NCBI RefSeq assembly: GCF_000204195.1
Contig: NZ_AFBG01000024.1
Span: 124,001 to 188,000, forward strand
From: Acidovorax radicis N35
GTDB taxonomy: Bacteria > Pseudomonadota > Gammaproteobacteria > Burkholderiales > Burkholderiaceae_C
Reading direction: 5' to 3'
DNA length: 64,000 bases
Shown: in pieces, positions 1 to 8,136 of the stretch
Layout: every line of letters begins with the position of its first letter
How positions within the stretch are numbered: the first letter of the stretch is position 1
Position numbers and translations under genes: made by a program
The notes under the pieces: model-generated
What the model was told of the DNA's origin: nothing
Databases searched by the model: none
Seen by the model: the letters and a program-made list of their open reading frames with translations, nothing else

Positions 1-101
1 CGGTGTCGGCGGCTTCGCGCCCTGTATTTGATCGCCTTGCGGCCAGCATGCGCATCCAGTTGTCTGCCGCCGCACTGATCGAGCAGGCCAGCGCAGATTG
101 A
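1..101 (+). CDS. C-terminal end of an unidentified protein (partial)
   Basis: The window opens inside a gene: the third forward frame is open from the first bases and ends at TGA 99-101. It gives about 32 residues, including the pieces SRPVFDRLAASM and LSAAALIEQASAD. The composition looks like a normal helical C-terminus, but there is no motif and I do not recognise the family. The gene is on the same strand as anmK, about 200 bases downstream, with a dispersed repeat in between. Confidence 0.5.
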   Translation, partial: VSAASRPVFDRLAASMRIQLSAAALIEQASAD

Positions 102-108
102 TGTGAAG

Positions 109-285
109 CCCCCCCTGAGTCGCTTCGCGCCTTTCCCCCACGGGGGGACGCCGCCAGCGCACGCAAGCGAAGCGCCGCATACGCGGCGCGGCGGCCCTTG
201 CGCGGCGGCCGCTGACCTTCGCTGCGCCAGTTGCAAAGGCCTTGGCGCCTCTGGACGCGGGGCATTCCAGTCCACGCCTTCACAG
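109..285 (+). repeat. Comamonadaceae-type intergenic repeat, copy A
   Basis: The block begins CCCCCTGAGTCGCTTCGCG, continues with a C-run/G-run pair (cccccacgggggg) and then GGCGGCCCTTGC. A second copy with the same order of blocks lies in the opposite orientation at 63552-63654. I recognise the pattern as an abundant intergenic element of Acidovorax and relatives. It fills the gap between the first gene and anmK. The right boundary is approximate. Confidence 0.7.
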
Positions 286-299
286 TCCACACGGCTCCT

Positions 300-1415
300 G
301 TGAGCGCATCCGAGTTGTACATCGGCCTGATGTCGGGCACCTCGCTCGACGGGATCGACGGGGTGCTGGCCGATTTTTCCGGCCCGCACTGCGTCGTCAC
401 CCACCATGCCAGCGCGCCCTTCGCGCCCGAGTTGCGGGCCGAACTGATGGCCCTCAACACCTCTGGCACCGACGAACTGCACCGCGCCGCGCTGGCGGGC
501 AACGCCCTGTCACAGGCCTACGCGCAGGTGGTGCAGACGCTGCTCGAACAAAGCGGCCGGCCTGCCACGTCCATCCGCGCCATCGGCGCCCACGGACAGA
601 CGGTGCGCCACCGTCCCCAGGAATTCGATGGCACAGGCTACACGCTACAACTGGGCAGCCCCGCCCTGCTCGCGGAACGCACGGGCATCACCGTGGTCGC
701 TGATTTCCGCAGCCGCGATGTGGCTGCGGGCGGGCAAGGTGCGCCCCTGGTACCTGCGTTCCACCAGGGCGTGTTCGGTCGTGCGGACGAGACCGTGCTC
801 GTGCTCAACATCGGCGGCATCTCCAACCTCAGCGTGCTGGGCGCCGACGGCAATGTGCTGGGGTTTGACTGCGGCCCTGGCAACGCACTGATGGATGACT
901 GGTGCCAGCGTCACACAGGCCATGCCTTTGACGCGGGGGGCGCCTGGGCGGCCAGCGGCCGGGTGCTGCCGACCTTGCTGGCCTCGCTGTTGGACGAACC
1001 TTTCTTGCGCAAACCGCCCCCCAAGAGCACGGGCCGCGATCTGTTCAACCCCCAGTGGCTCGCACACCACCTTCAGGCATTCGGAGATGCAAACCCGGTC
1101 GACGTGCAAGCAACCTTGACAGAATACACCGCTAGCGCTTGCTCCATAAGCATTAATAGCTACAAACAAGATAGCAAAATTGTGGCAGTGTGTGGGGGGG
1201 GCGCGCTCAACACGTACTTGATAGCCCGCCTGCAGGCAACCTGCCCCAGCGTGCAGGTTGCCGCCACCGATGCACTGTGCCTACCCGCCTTGCAGGTGGA
1301 AGCTGCAGCCTTTGCCTGGCTGGCCCGGCAGACGCTGCACGGATTGCCAGGCAATCTCGCCAGCGTCACAGGCGCAGCCGGCGCCCGGGTGCTGGGCGCG
1401 GTCTACCCGGCCTGA
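300..1415 (+). CDS. anmK: Anhydro-N-acetylmuramic acid kinase
   Basis: AnmK phosphorylates and opens 1,6-anhydro-MurNAc to give MurNAc-6-phosphate during peptidoglycan recycling in the cytoplasm. The nucleotide-binding signature GLMSGTSLDGID is at residues 9-20, followed by NIGGISNLS and GFDCGPGNALMD, the hallmark blocks of the family. I chose GTG 300, giving 371 residues, close to the usual 370; the frame stays open upstream to a TTG at 231, but that extension is low-complexity repeat sequence. Residues about 278-292 (ASACSISINSYKQD) are encoded by a copy of the 44-nt dispersed repeat and replace the helix that normally precedes the C-terminal CGGGALN block. The reading frame is intact, so activity is likely but not certain. 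Confidence 0.93.
   Translation: MSASELYIGLMSGTSLDGIDGVLADFSGPHCVVTHHASAPFAPELRAELMALNTSGTDELHRAALAGNALSQAYAQVVQTLLEQSGRPATSIRAIGAHGQTVRHRPQEFDGTGYTLQLGSPALLAERTGITVVADFRSRDVAAGGQGAPLVPAFHQGVFGRADETVLVLNIGGISNLSVLGADGNVLGFDCGPGNALMDDWCQRHTGHAFDAGGAWAASGRVLPTLLASLLDEPFLRKPPPKSTGRDLFNPQWLAHHLQAFGDANPVDVQATLTEYTASACSISINSYKQDSKIVAVCGGGALNTYLIARLQATCPSVQVAATDALCLPALQVEAAAFAWLARQTLHGLPGNLASVTGAAGARVLGAVYPA
1132..1175 (+). repeat. 44-nt dispersed repeat inside anmK
   Basis: This block aligns without gaps to copies at 21514-21557, 31639-31682, 44575-44618 and 53382-53425. Shared anchors are CGCTTG, ATAAGC, AGCTA and the terminal ATAGC. It lies entirely within the anmK reading frame. Confidence 0.75.
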
Positions 1416-1453
1416 TCGGAGCGGGGGCTGGTGGCTGCGCCCTCGAACCACAA

Positions 1454-2875
1454 TCAACCATGGTCCGTCGCATCCGCCGTGGCGGCCACCTGGCTTCTGG
1501 CGCGGTCTTGCGGTGGCAGTTGCCAGAAGATGCCCGCCGAAGCCACGGTGATGAGCCCCATGCAGGCAAACGTGGCCTGAAATGCCATCAGGGTCTGGTG
1601 GACGGCGGCAGCGTGAAAGAAGTCGGTGAACGCCACCAGCACCGCCCCGGCGGCGGCCACCCCCATGCCCATGGCCACCATCTGCACCATCGACAGCAGG
1701 CTGTTGCCGCTGCTGGCCATGGTGTGCTCCAGATCCTTCAGGGTCACGGTGTTCATGGCGGTGAACTGCAGCGAGTTCACGGCGCCAAACACTGCCAGTT
1801 GCACGATGTGCACCCACAGCGGCTGCGTGGGAGTGGCCAGGCCAAAGCTGGCCATCACCAGCCCCACAAGCAGTGTGTTGCCGACCAACACCTGCCGATA
1901 GCCAAAGCGGGTGATCAGCGGCGTGGTGAACCGCTTCATCGACATCCCGGCCACGGCCACGGGCAGCATCATCATGCCGGCGTGCAAGGGCGAATAGCCC
2001 ATGGTGACCTGCAGCAGCAACGGCACCAGAAACGGCATGCAGGAACTGCCCAGCCGCGAGAACAGATTGCCCAGCAAGCCGATGCGCAGGGTATCGACGG
2101 AAAACAGCCGGGGCGAAAACAAGGGGTCCGGCCGCCGCGCCGCGTGCAACCAGTACGCCACCAGGCTGGCCAGGCCAAAAATCATCAGAACCAGCACACC
2201 GGCCTGGCGCAAACCCAGGCTCGCCAGCCCGTCCAGCGCCAGAGACAGGGCGACCATCCCGAAAGCCAGCATCAGATAGCCCGCCAAGTCGAAGCGTGGC
2301 ATCACGCTGGCGGGCTCGCCAGGCATATAGCGCCACGTGGCAATGCACCCTACCAGCCCCACCGGCACATTGATGAGAAATATCCAGTGCCAGGATGCGA
2401 CCTCCACCAGCCAGCCGCCCAGCGTGGGGCCAATCAGTGGCCCGATCAGGCCCGGGATGGCCACGAAGCTCATGGCTTGCAAGAACCTTTCGCGCGGGAA
2501 AGTGCGCAAGACCACCAGCCGCCCCACCGGCAGCAGCAACGCCCCTCCGAGTCCCTGCACCACGCGCGCAGCCACCAGCTGGCTGAGGTTCTGCGCCAGG
2601 GCGCAGCACACCGATCCCGCCACAAAAAGCACGATCGCCGCCAGATACACGCGGCGTGCGCCGAAACGGTCCGCCACCCATCCCGAGGCAGGGATCAACA
2701 TGGCCATGGCCAGGGAATAGGCCACCACCACCGATTGCATACGCAAGGGGCTCTCCCCCAGGCTTCGGGCCATGGCAGGCAGCGCGGTATTGACGATGGT
2801 GGCGTCCAGCGTCTGCATGAAGAAACCGATGGCCACCAACCACAAGAGCACCGTCAAGGATCTGTCTTGCTGCAT
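1454..2875 (-). CDS. mdtD: MFS multidrug exporter, DHA2 family (MdtD-like)
   Basis: A 473-residue inner-membrane protein of the drug:proton antiporter DHA2 group. It matches my memory of E. coli MdtD (471 residues) through most of its length: LDATIVNTALP in helix 1, GWVADRFGARR in the loop after helix 2, ARVVQGLGGALLLPVGRL, and ASWHWIFLINVPVG. The substrate cannot be read from sequence; the E. coli protein sits with the MdtABC/BaeSR system, which is absent here. The gene is convergent with anmK, with only 38 bases between the stops. The ATG start has only a weak ribosome-binding site. No neighbouring regulator is visible. Confidence 0.88.
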   Translation of the reverse strand: MQQDRSLTVLLWLVAIGFFMQTLDATIVNTALPAMARSLGESPLRMQSVVVAYSLAMAMLIPASGWVADRFGARRVYLAAIVLFVAGSVCCALAQNLSQLVAARVVQGLGGALLLPVGRLVVLRTFPRERFLQAMSFVAIPGLIGPLIGPTLGGWLVEVASWHWIFLINVPVGLVGCIATWRYMPGEPASVMPRFDLAGYLMLAFGMVALSLALDGLASLGLRQAGVLVLMIFGLASLVAYWLHAARRPDPLFSPRLFSVDTLRIGLLGNLFSRLGSSCMPFLVPLLLQVTMGYSPLHAGMMMLPVAVAGMSMKRFTTPLITRFGYRQVLVGNTLLVGLVMASFGLATPTQPLWVHIVQLAVFGAVNSLQFTAMNTVTLKDLEHTMASSGNSLLSMVQMVAMGMGVAAAGAVLVAFTDFFHAAAVHQTLMAFQATFACMGLITVASAGIFWQLPPQDRARSQVAATADATDHG

Positions 2876-2913
2876 CAGTGCTGTTCAGAAAAATCGGGAC
2901 GGAGTGTCCCCAT

Positions 2914-2939
2914 GAAAAAAGCCGCCCGGTTGGGCGGCT
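2914..2939 (-). terminator. Rho-independent terminator after erpA
   Basis: A perfect 7-bp stem, GCCGCCC/GGGCGGC, with a four-base loop. On the minus strand it is followed by six T residues. It lies about 50 bases past the erpA stop and before the start of mdtD, so it ends the erpA transcript. Confidence 0.85.
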
Positions 2940-2988
2940 GATCTTATTTGCTCCAGGCCGCAGACACGACCTGGAACCCCCATGAATC

Positions 2989-3354
2989 TCAGGCAGAGAA
3001 ACTGGAGCCACACCCGCACGTGGTGGTGGCGTTGGGGTTCTTGATGACGAACTGGGCGCCCTGCAGGTCTTCCTTGTAATCGATCTCGGCGCCCACCAGG
3101 TACTGGTAGCTCATGGCGTCGATCAGCAGCGACACGCCATTCTTGGTCATGGTGGTGTCGTCTTCGTTGGTGATCTCGTCGAAGGTGAAGCCGTACTGGA
3201 AGCCGGAGCAGCCGCCACCCTGCACGAAAACGCGCAGCTTCAGGTCGGGGTTGCCCTCTTCGGCAATCAGGTCCGCCACCTTGGCCGCCGCACTGTCCGT
3301 GAACAGGATGGGGGCAGGCATTTCGGTCTGGATGTTTTCGGCAACAGCGCTCAT
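2989..3354 (-). CDS. erpA: A-type iron-sulfur cluster insertion protein ErpA
   Basis: ErpA is a small cytoplasmic A-type carrier that delivers Fe-S clusters to apoproteins, including isoprenoid-synthesis enzymes. The three cluster-ligand cysteines are present in [11 protein letters not shown] and the C-terminal [10 protein letters not shown]. From ATG 3354 the product is 121 residues, typical for the family; this start has GGAG nine bases upstream, whereas a TTG six codons earlier has none. The gene is followed by a strong terminator and preceded by a bactofilin gene on the same strand. Confidence 0.95.
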   Translation of the reverse strand: MSAVAENIQTEMPAPILFTDSAAAKVADLIAEEGNPDLKLRVFVQGGGCSGFQYGFTFDEITNEDDTTMTKNGVSLLIDAMSYQYLVGAEIDYKEDLQGAQFVIKNPNATTTCGCGSSFSA

Positions 3355-3414
3355 GGGGTACTCCGGGTTCAATGTTTGCGGTGAATAGTACTGCAGACCG
3401 CTCGGGAATTCAGA

Positions 3415-3813
3415 TCACTGGCCGTTTGACGCTAACTTCAGTGGGGGCTTTTCCTCCACCAGCACGGCCACCGGGCACATCTGCCCGGCAATCACGGCAC
3501 CCTGGTGCATCTCCAGCGCCTTGTAATGCACATTGCCGGTGATCTTGGCCTTGGGCTGCAGTTCGAGCAGTTCTGCGGCATGCACGGGCCCGATCACCTG
3601 GCCATTGATGATCACGTGGTCGGCATGCACCGCACCTTCGACGCGCGCCGTTTCGGAAATCACCAGGATGCTGGGCTGCTCGGAGCCCGCGCGGATGTCC
3701 CCCACCACCTCGCCATCGATGCGCATGCCTTCTGCGAAGTGCACATCCCCCTCAATCCGGGTGCCCTGCGCGACCAGGCTTTTGATCGGCGGCTGTTTTT
3801 TGCGGGAAAACAT
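3415..3813 (-). CDS. Bactofilin (polymer-forming cytoskeletal protein)
   Basis: A 132-residue bactofilin. The central stretch, about residues 18-110, is the glycine- and valine-rich right-handed beta-helix: TRIEGDVHFAEGMRIDGEVVGDI, then AVHADHVIINGQVIGPV and ITGNVHYKALEMHQGAVIAG. Bactofilins form nucleotide-independent filaments at the membrane and can scaffold peptidoglycan enzymes or polarity factors. The start at ATG 3813 has AGGAG at good spacing; an upstream in-frame extension to 3858 lacks one. It sits between a coiled-coil membrane protein and erpA on the same strand, and the membrane protein may be a partner, but this is inferred from adjacency only. Confidence 0.92.
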   Translation of the reverse strand: MFSRKKQPPIKSLVAQGTRIEGDVHFAEGMRIDGEVVGDIRAGSEQPSILVISETARVEGAVHADHVIINGQVIGPVHAAELLELQPKAKITGNVHYKALEMHQGAVIAGQMCPVAVLVEEKPPLKLASNGQ

Positions 3814-3968
3814 GGGTGAAAACTCCTGAAAGCGCATGCTCCGATCCAGAACATACAAAATAGAAAACGATGAGGGAGCCCAGAGAAGGTTGCCGTACTG
3901 CGCGTGCGAGGCGTCTGTAAGCCAATGGGAGCGTCAGGCTGCTCTCGGCCCGACCACAACCCTTTTAC

Positions 3969-4679
3969 CTAGTCGATGGCCATCGCCTGGACGGCGCGAA
4001 CCGTCGTGCCCTCCAGCACCCGGGCCGTCACGGTTTTTACCACGGCGCTGGGGGGCAGATCGAGCACACCTTCCACACGCCGGTATTGCTTGACCTGCAG
4101 AGGCTGCCCCTGGGCTGGCTGGGTCTGGGTCCAAGGCTTGCCATCCTGGGTGCCAGTCAGCACCAGCTCCAGCCGGCCATTGAATTCTGGGGCATTGCGC
4201 GCCGCCTGGATCACCAGAACCTGCCACCGCAGCTGCATCCCACCCAGCACTTCGGCCTGCAGGCTGCGGATCGCCAGCCCTTCGGTCTTTGCGGCGGGGA
4301 TCAGTTTTTCAAAGAACCCCAGGTCTTCACGCAGCGTGCGGTTATCGGCCTCCAGCTGCCGAACCTGCGCCATCAGGCTTTCCTTGGCCGCCCGCTCGGC
4401 CACGAGCAGGCTCTCGGCCGTGTGGGCCACCGTCTGCTGCTCCTGGCCCTCGGCGCGCCAGCGGTCTACTTCTGCCCGCAACTGAATCAATTCGTCACGG
4501 GATACGGTGTCCAGACCTGCGATGGACTTTCCAAACTCGAAGGCCCACAGCGCTACCGCGGCACAAAAGCCGAAGACCACTGCCAGGGCCAGCCAGCGAA
4601 ATGGCCAGGGCAAGGCACTGCGGATGGCGACCCGCGGGGCGCTGATCGTCAGCCGACGGCGCAGAAGGCGAAGGCGCAT
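3969..4679 (-). CDS. Membrane-anchored coiled-coil protein (DUF6776-like)
   Basis: A 236-residue protein of unknown function. A basic N-terminus is followed by one membrane helix at about residues 28-48 (FRWLALAVVFGFCAAVALWAF), then a long coiled coil at about 58-125 rich in E, Q and A, and a C-terminal beta-rich domain predicted to lie in the periplasm (LRWQVLVIQAARN, FNGRLELVLTGT). I believe it belongs to the DUF6776 family, which often sits between ribosomal-protein and Fe-S genes in Burkholderiales. It precedes the bactofilin gene on the same strand and may recruit it. No enzyme motif is visible. Confidence 0.8.
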   Translation of the reverse strand: MRLRLLRRRLTISAPRVAIRSALPWPFRWLALAVVFGFCAAVALWAFEFGKSIAGLDTVSRDELIQLRAEVDRWRAEGQEQQTVAHTAESLLVAERAAKESLMAQVRQLEADNRTLREDLGFFEKLIPAAKTEGLAIRSLQAEVLGGMQLRWQVLVIQAARNAPEFNGRLELVLTGTQDGKPWTQTQPAQGQPLQVKQYRRVEGVLDLPPSAVVKTVTARVLEGTTVRAVQAMAID

Positions 4680-4734
4680 GGTGGGAGCAGGTGGATCATC
4701 AGGATGGCGCGGAGAAAAGAGCGCACCTTAAACG

Positions 4735-4760
4735 AAAAAACCGCCCTGAGGCGGTTTTTT
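4735..4760. terminator. Bidirectional terminator after rpsI
   Basis: Stem AAAAAACCGCC/GGCGGTTTTTT with loop CTGA. It is symmetric, so it can act on both strands; its main role here is to end the rplM-rpsI transcript, about 80 bases past the rpsI stop. Confidence 0.9.
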
Positions 4761-4841
4761 GATCTGTAAAGCAGTCCGGGGACGCTTTCGCAGGGTGGGA
4801 TGCCAGCCCGGAAGCTGACATCCACGCAGGACCCAGCCAGC

Positions 4842-5234
4842 TTAACGCTTGGAGAACTGCTTTGCGCGGCGTGCAGAGTGCAGACCGACCTTCTTACGTT
4901 CGACTTCACGGGCATCACGCGTCACGAAGCCAGCTTGGCTCAGGACGGGCTTGAGGGATGCGTCGTAATCGATCAGGGCGCGGGTGATACCGTGGCGGGC
5001 AGCGCCAGCCTGGCCGGATTCACCACCACCGTGCACGTTGATCTGGATGTCGAAGGTTTCGACATGGTTGGTCAACGCCAGGGGTTGCTTGGCAATCATG
5101 ATCGAGGTTTCGCGGCCGAAATAGGACTGGATGTCCTTGCCGTTCACCGTGATCTTGCCGGAGCCTTTTTTCAGAAACACGCGGGCGACGCTGGACTTGC
5201 GACGGCCGGTGCCATTGTTCCATTCACCAATCAT
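4842..5234 (-). CDS. rpsI: 30S ribosomal protein S9
   Basis: A 130-residue S9. It has the N-terminal [14 protein letters not shown] block, the conserved [15 protein letters not shown] segment and the basic tail ending KQFSKR, whose last residues reach the ribosomal P site. It follows rplM by 11 bases in the usual rplM-rpsI operon, transcribed from a promoter near 5815 and ended by the terminator at 4735-4760. Confidence 0.98.
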   Translation of the reverse strand: MIGEWNNGTGRRKSSVARVFLKKGSGKITVNGKDIQSYFGRETSIMIAKQPLALTNHVETFDIQINVHGGGESGQAGAARHGITRALIDYDASLKPVLSQAGFVTRDAREVERKKVGLHSARRAKQFSKR

Positions 5235-5245
5235 CTCAAGGCTCC

Positions 5246-5677
5246 TTAGATTTCCAGCACTTTGGGCTGCTGGGCGGTGTGGGGATGCTCAGCACCACCG
5301 TACACCTTGAGTTTCTTGATCATCGCGTAGCCAAGGGGGCCCTTGGGCAGCATGCCCTTGACAGCCTTTTCCAGCGCGCGGCCGGGGTGCTTGGCTTGCA
5401 TGTCGCGGAAGTTCGTGGCCGTGATACCGCCGGGGTAACCCGAGTGGCGGTAGTACACCTTGTCCAGGGACTTGGTGCCGGTGACCTTGAGCTGGGCGGC
5501 GTTGATGATGACGATGAAGTCACCGGTATCGACGTGAGGCGTGTAAATGGCCTTGTGTTTGCCGCGCAAACGGAGAGCAACTTCGCTGGCTACTCGTCCG
5601 AGGACCTTGTCGGTCGCGTCAATCACAAACCACTCGTGCACAACCTCAGCGGGCTTTGCGCTGAAAGTAGTAGTCAT
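5246..5677 (-). CDS. rplM: 50S ribosomal protein L13
   Basis: A 143-residue L13, close to the usual 142. Conserved blocks include [28 protein letters not shown] and [17 protein letters not shown]. The start is ATG 5677 ([13 protein letters not shown]); the frame stays open 14 codons further upstream, but that is leader sequence. An untranslated leader of about 115 bases precedes it and holds a small hairpin (GCTTC/GAAGC, near 5729-5745 on the minus strand) that might take part in autoregulation; this is only a suggestion. Confidence 0.97.
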   Translation of the reverse strand: MTTTFSAKPAEVVHEWFVIDATDKVLGRVASEVALRLRGKHKAIYTPHVDTGDFIVIINAAQLKVTGTKSLDKVYYRHSGYPGGITATNFRDMQAKHPGRALEKAVKGMLPKGPLGYAMIKKLKVYGGAEHPHTAQQPKVLEI

Positions 5678-5800
5678 GAGTTTTCTCTTCAAAAGAGGGT
5701 TTGGCGGGTCCTTTTCCACGGTCGGTGCTTCTCTGAAGGAAGCCTCTTAGGTGGGAGTCAGTCTTCGCCGCGGGACCACAAAAGCGCTGCGAAGCCCTCT

Positions 5801-5830
5801 ATTATACGAAGTTGCCCACCTGTGGCGCAA
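5801..5830 (-). promoter_or_regulatory. Sigma-70 promoter of rplM-rpsI
   Basis: On the minus strand there is a perfect -10 TATAAT (5801-5806) and a partial -35 TTGCGC (5825-5830) 18 bases upstream. Transcription should start near 5795, about 115 bases before rplM. It is the best sigma-70 match I noticed in the window and suits a strongly expressed ribosomal operon. Confidence 0.75.
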
Positions 5831-5881
5831 GCCCGGTTCATCGCGGAACTCATTTCGACATCCCCGGGCGCTCGGCAGCGG

Positions 5882-7834
5882 CTAGTTGGGGGTCTGGCGG
5901 CGGCGCTGTTCTTCGGCCTCGTAGCGGCGGCGGTTCTCTACGCAGATGGGCTGGTTGGCCTGGGAAGGCTTCTGGCATTCCTGGTGGACGCACATAGGGC
6001 GAGACAGGAAATTGGCATCCGCGCAGGCCTCCTGCGGGCTGGGTACCCGTGGAGGTGGGCGGGGCTTGGGCTCGGCCACCACGGGCGGGGGTGGTGGCGG
6101 TGGTTCCTCACGCACCACAATCGGGGTGGGGGCGGGTTCAGGGACAACACGCCGAGTGACCCTGGGTGGCGTGCGCGGCGCAGACGCAGGAACCAACGCA
6201 GACGCTGGCACGGAGGCCGCTGCCGCCGCATCGCTCGCAACGCCATCCACCGCAGCGGATGCCCCGGTGGCCGGATTCGCCAGCGCAACCTCGACCACTG
6301 GGGGGGGCGGCGCGGCGGCAGGAGGTTCCGCCATCTCGGTGATGATGTCGTCCCGGGGAGCCTTGCTGCTCTGGACCCAGCGCAAGCCGGCAGCAGAAGC
6401 CACCACGGCAAAAACAGCAATTCCAAGCCAGACCATGGCGGGCGAACGCCGGGTCTTTTTTCCCGTTTTACTGTGGGGGCGGGGAATCTCCCGCTCCATC
6501 TGACGCTGCCGAGGCTCCGGCACATGCCGTGTGGTTGCGCCCTGCTTGTGATTGCCCGCAAGATCGTCATAGCGGGAGTCATCGGCGACCACCGTGTCTC
6601 CCGCGTCGATGAAGACCGTGTCGCCCGCCTCTGCCGCCACCGTGTCCGGCCCTCCCAACATCACGGTGTCTCCGCCCACATTCGGCTCGCCTGCGGGGCG
6701 GCCGTCCTCATCGGCATCGTGGGGAGATCCATCCTCGATTGCACGCAGTGCCTGGGCATGCATCTCTGCCACGATGCTGGGTGCCGATGTCACATCCACC
6801 GTGGGCGTTATCAGGCCAGGGCCAGGCTGGTCGGCAGGTTCCACCCAGATATCGCCCAGGTCGGTCCGGAAGTCGAAGTGCTCGCTCCCCTCCGGCGCGG
6901 AGGTCATCTCCATGAGCTGCAAGAACGCGTCGATGCTCTGCGGCCGGTCCTCTGGCTTCAGCGCCAACGACTGTGCGATCGCCGCAACGAAGGGCGGGGA
7001 ATACTCCACGCCAAACTGCCGCTTGACGGTTCTGGCGACGCGGGAGAACGACACCATGCGATCACGGATGGAGCGCAAGGTCGCAGGCAGCGGCGTGTCA
7101 TTGCACAGGCAGCCATGCACCACGGCAGCCAGGGAATACAGGTCGCTCCAGGGCCCCTGGCGCAGGTCCTCGTCGCCATCGGAGTACTGTTCGATGGGTG
7201 CGTAGTTGACCTTGAGGACGGCGGTGTGTTTGCGGTCCTGGTCGTTGATCGCATGCCGGGCAGCACCGAGGTCCAACAGCACAGGCGGGCCAATGTCCTG
7301 CAGGAAGATGTTGTCGGGCGAAATATCCCGGTGCAGGGTTTTGCCGTCGTGCAGCACCCGCAGGGCACCCAGCACGGACCACAGCACCTTGCGCAGCCAG
7401 ATCTCGGGCGGCGGCGTGCGCATCTGGGCACGGGCCTGCTTGAAGGTCATGCCGCTATAGAGGGGCATGACCATGTAGGCGGTATTGTTGGCCTCCCAGA
7501 AGCGGAACACCTTGACGAGCGAAGGATGGTCAAACTGCGCCAGCAGGCGTGCCTCACCTACGAAAGAGGCCAAACCGGCTTGGAACGTTTGCTGGTCGGA
7601 CGACGACCGGACCCACAACGACTGGCCCTGCGCCCGGCCCGCCAACGCCGACGGCATGTATTCCTTGATGGCCACCGCCCGGTGCAGCGAATGGTCAAAG
7701 GCCTTGTAAACCATGCCAAACCCACCGACCCCCAGGAGCGCCAGGATCTCGAATTCAGCAAGGCGGGTGCCCGGCGGCAGCGCATCCACATGGCTGACAC
7801 CGCTGGCTGGGGCTTGGCTGAAACTTGCGATCAT
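5882..7834 (-). CDS. Membrane Ser/Thr protein kinase with GDTV repeats
   Basis: A 650-residue Hanks-type kinase. The glycine loop GVGGFGMVY is at 35-43, the ATP lysine at K57 (AIKEYMP), the alpha-C glutamate in GEARLL at about 94, the catalytic loop HRDISPDN at 168-175, and the metal-binding DLG at 188-190. The loop has Ser where most kinases have Lys, and DLG replaces DFG; both variants occur in bacterial kinases, so it is probably active. Residues 388-415 carry four DTV units rich in candidate phospho-threonines. A membrane helix follows at about 467-487, then a Pro/Ala-rich periplasmic stalk (about 500-610) and a C-terminal segment with five cysteines. I start at ATG 7834; the frame is open 26 codons further. 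Its target and ligand are unknown. No phosphatase or FHA partner is adjacent. Confidence 0.88.
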   Translation of the reverse strand: MIASFSQAPASGVSHVDALPPGTRLAEFEILALLGVGGFGMVYKAFDHSLHRAVAIKEYMPSALAGRAQGQSLWVRSSSDQQTFQAGLASFVGEARLLAQFDHPSLVKVFRFWEANNTAYMVMPLYSGMTFKQARAQMRTPPPEIWLRKVLWSVLGALRVLHDGKTLHRDISPDNIFLQDIGPPVLLDLGAARHAINDQDRKHTAVLKVNYAPIEQYSDGDEDLRQGPWSDLYSLAAVVHGCLCNDTPLPATLRSIRDRMVSFSRVARTVKRQFGVEYSPPFVAAIAQSLALKPEDRPQSIDAFLQLMEMTSAPEGSEHFDFRTDLGDIWVEPADQPGPGLITPTVDVTSAPSIVAEMHAQALRAIEDGSPHDADEDGRPAGEPNVGGDTVMLGGPDTVAAEAGDTVFIDAGDTVVADDSRYDDLAGNHKQGATTRHVPEPRQRQMEREIPRPHSKTGKKTRRSPAMVWLGIAVFAVVASAAGLRWVQSSKAPRDDIITEMAEPPAAAPPPPVVEVALANPATGASAAVDGVASDAAAAASVPASALVPASAPRTPPRVTRRVVPEPAPTPIVVREEPPPPPPPVVAEPKPRPPPRVPSPQEACADANFLSRPMCVHQECQKPSQANQPICVENRRRYEAEEQRRRQTPN

Positions 7835-8136
7835 GGTGAAAAGGGTGTGGCGTGCATGCGAGCTTCGACGGAGATTGTGAGCGAACGGGTGCCAAAGCCG
7901 CTCCAAACGCAATCATGAAGCATGCCAGCATGCGCTACAGAAACAAAAGGCTTCCGGTCTGCCAAAAAAGTTACACACCCTGGTCAGAAAAGCGTGATTG
8001 TGCCGTGCCATGGTCCCAGGCAGCACCCAGCCCCATGACAAATTCGCATCGGACCATGATTCGTGGCCCAAGGGCCTGCGGTCGGGCGCAGGCCTCTCCC
8101 CGGCTGCTCCTGGAGCGCACTCGTTACCATAGAGCC
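7835..8136. other. Divergent intergenic region, kinase / rlmJ
   Basis: About 300 bases between two divergent genes. There is no convincing coding sequence. It holds two close copies of GCATGC-like sequence near 7920-7932 and must contain both promoters, but I cannot point to clear -35/-10 pairs. Confidence 0.5.

Noticed and set aside
1190-2941. A 583-residue open frame on the plus strand
   Set aside because: It is antisense to the MdtD-like gene and full of Gln, His and Arg runs with no family sequence.
5279-7918. An 879-residue open frame on the plus strand
   Set aside because: It runs antisense to rplM and the kinase gene and has Arg/Gly/His-rich low-complexity sequence; both genes on the other strand are clear.
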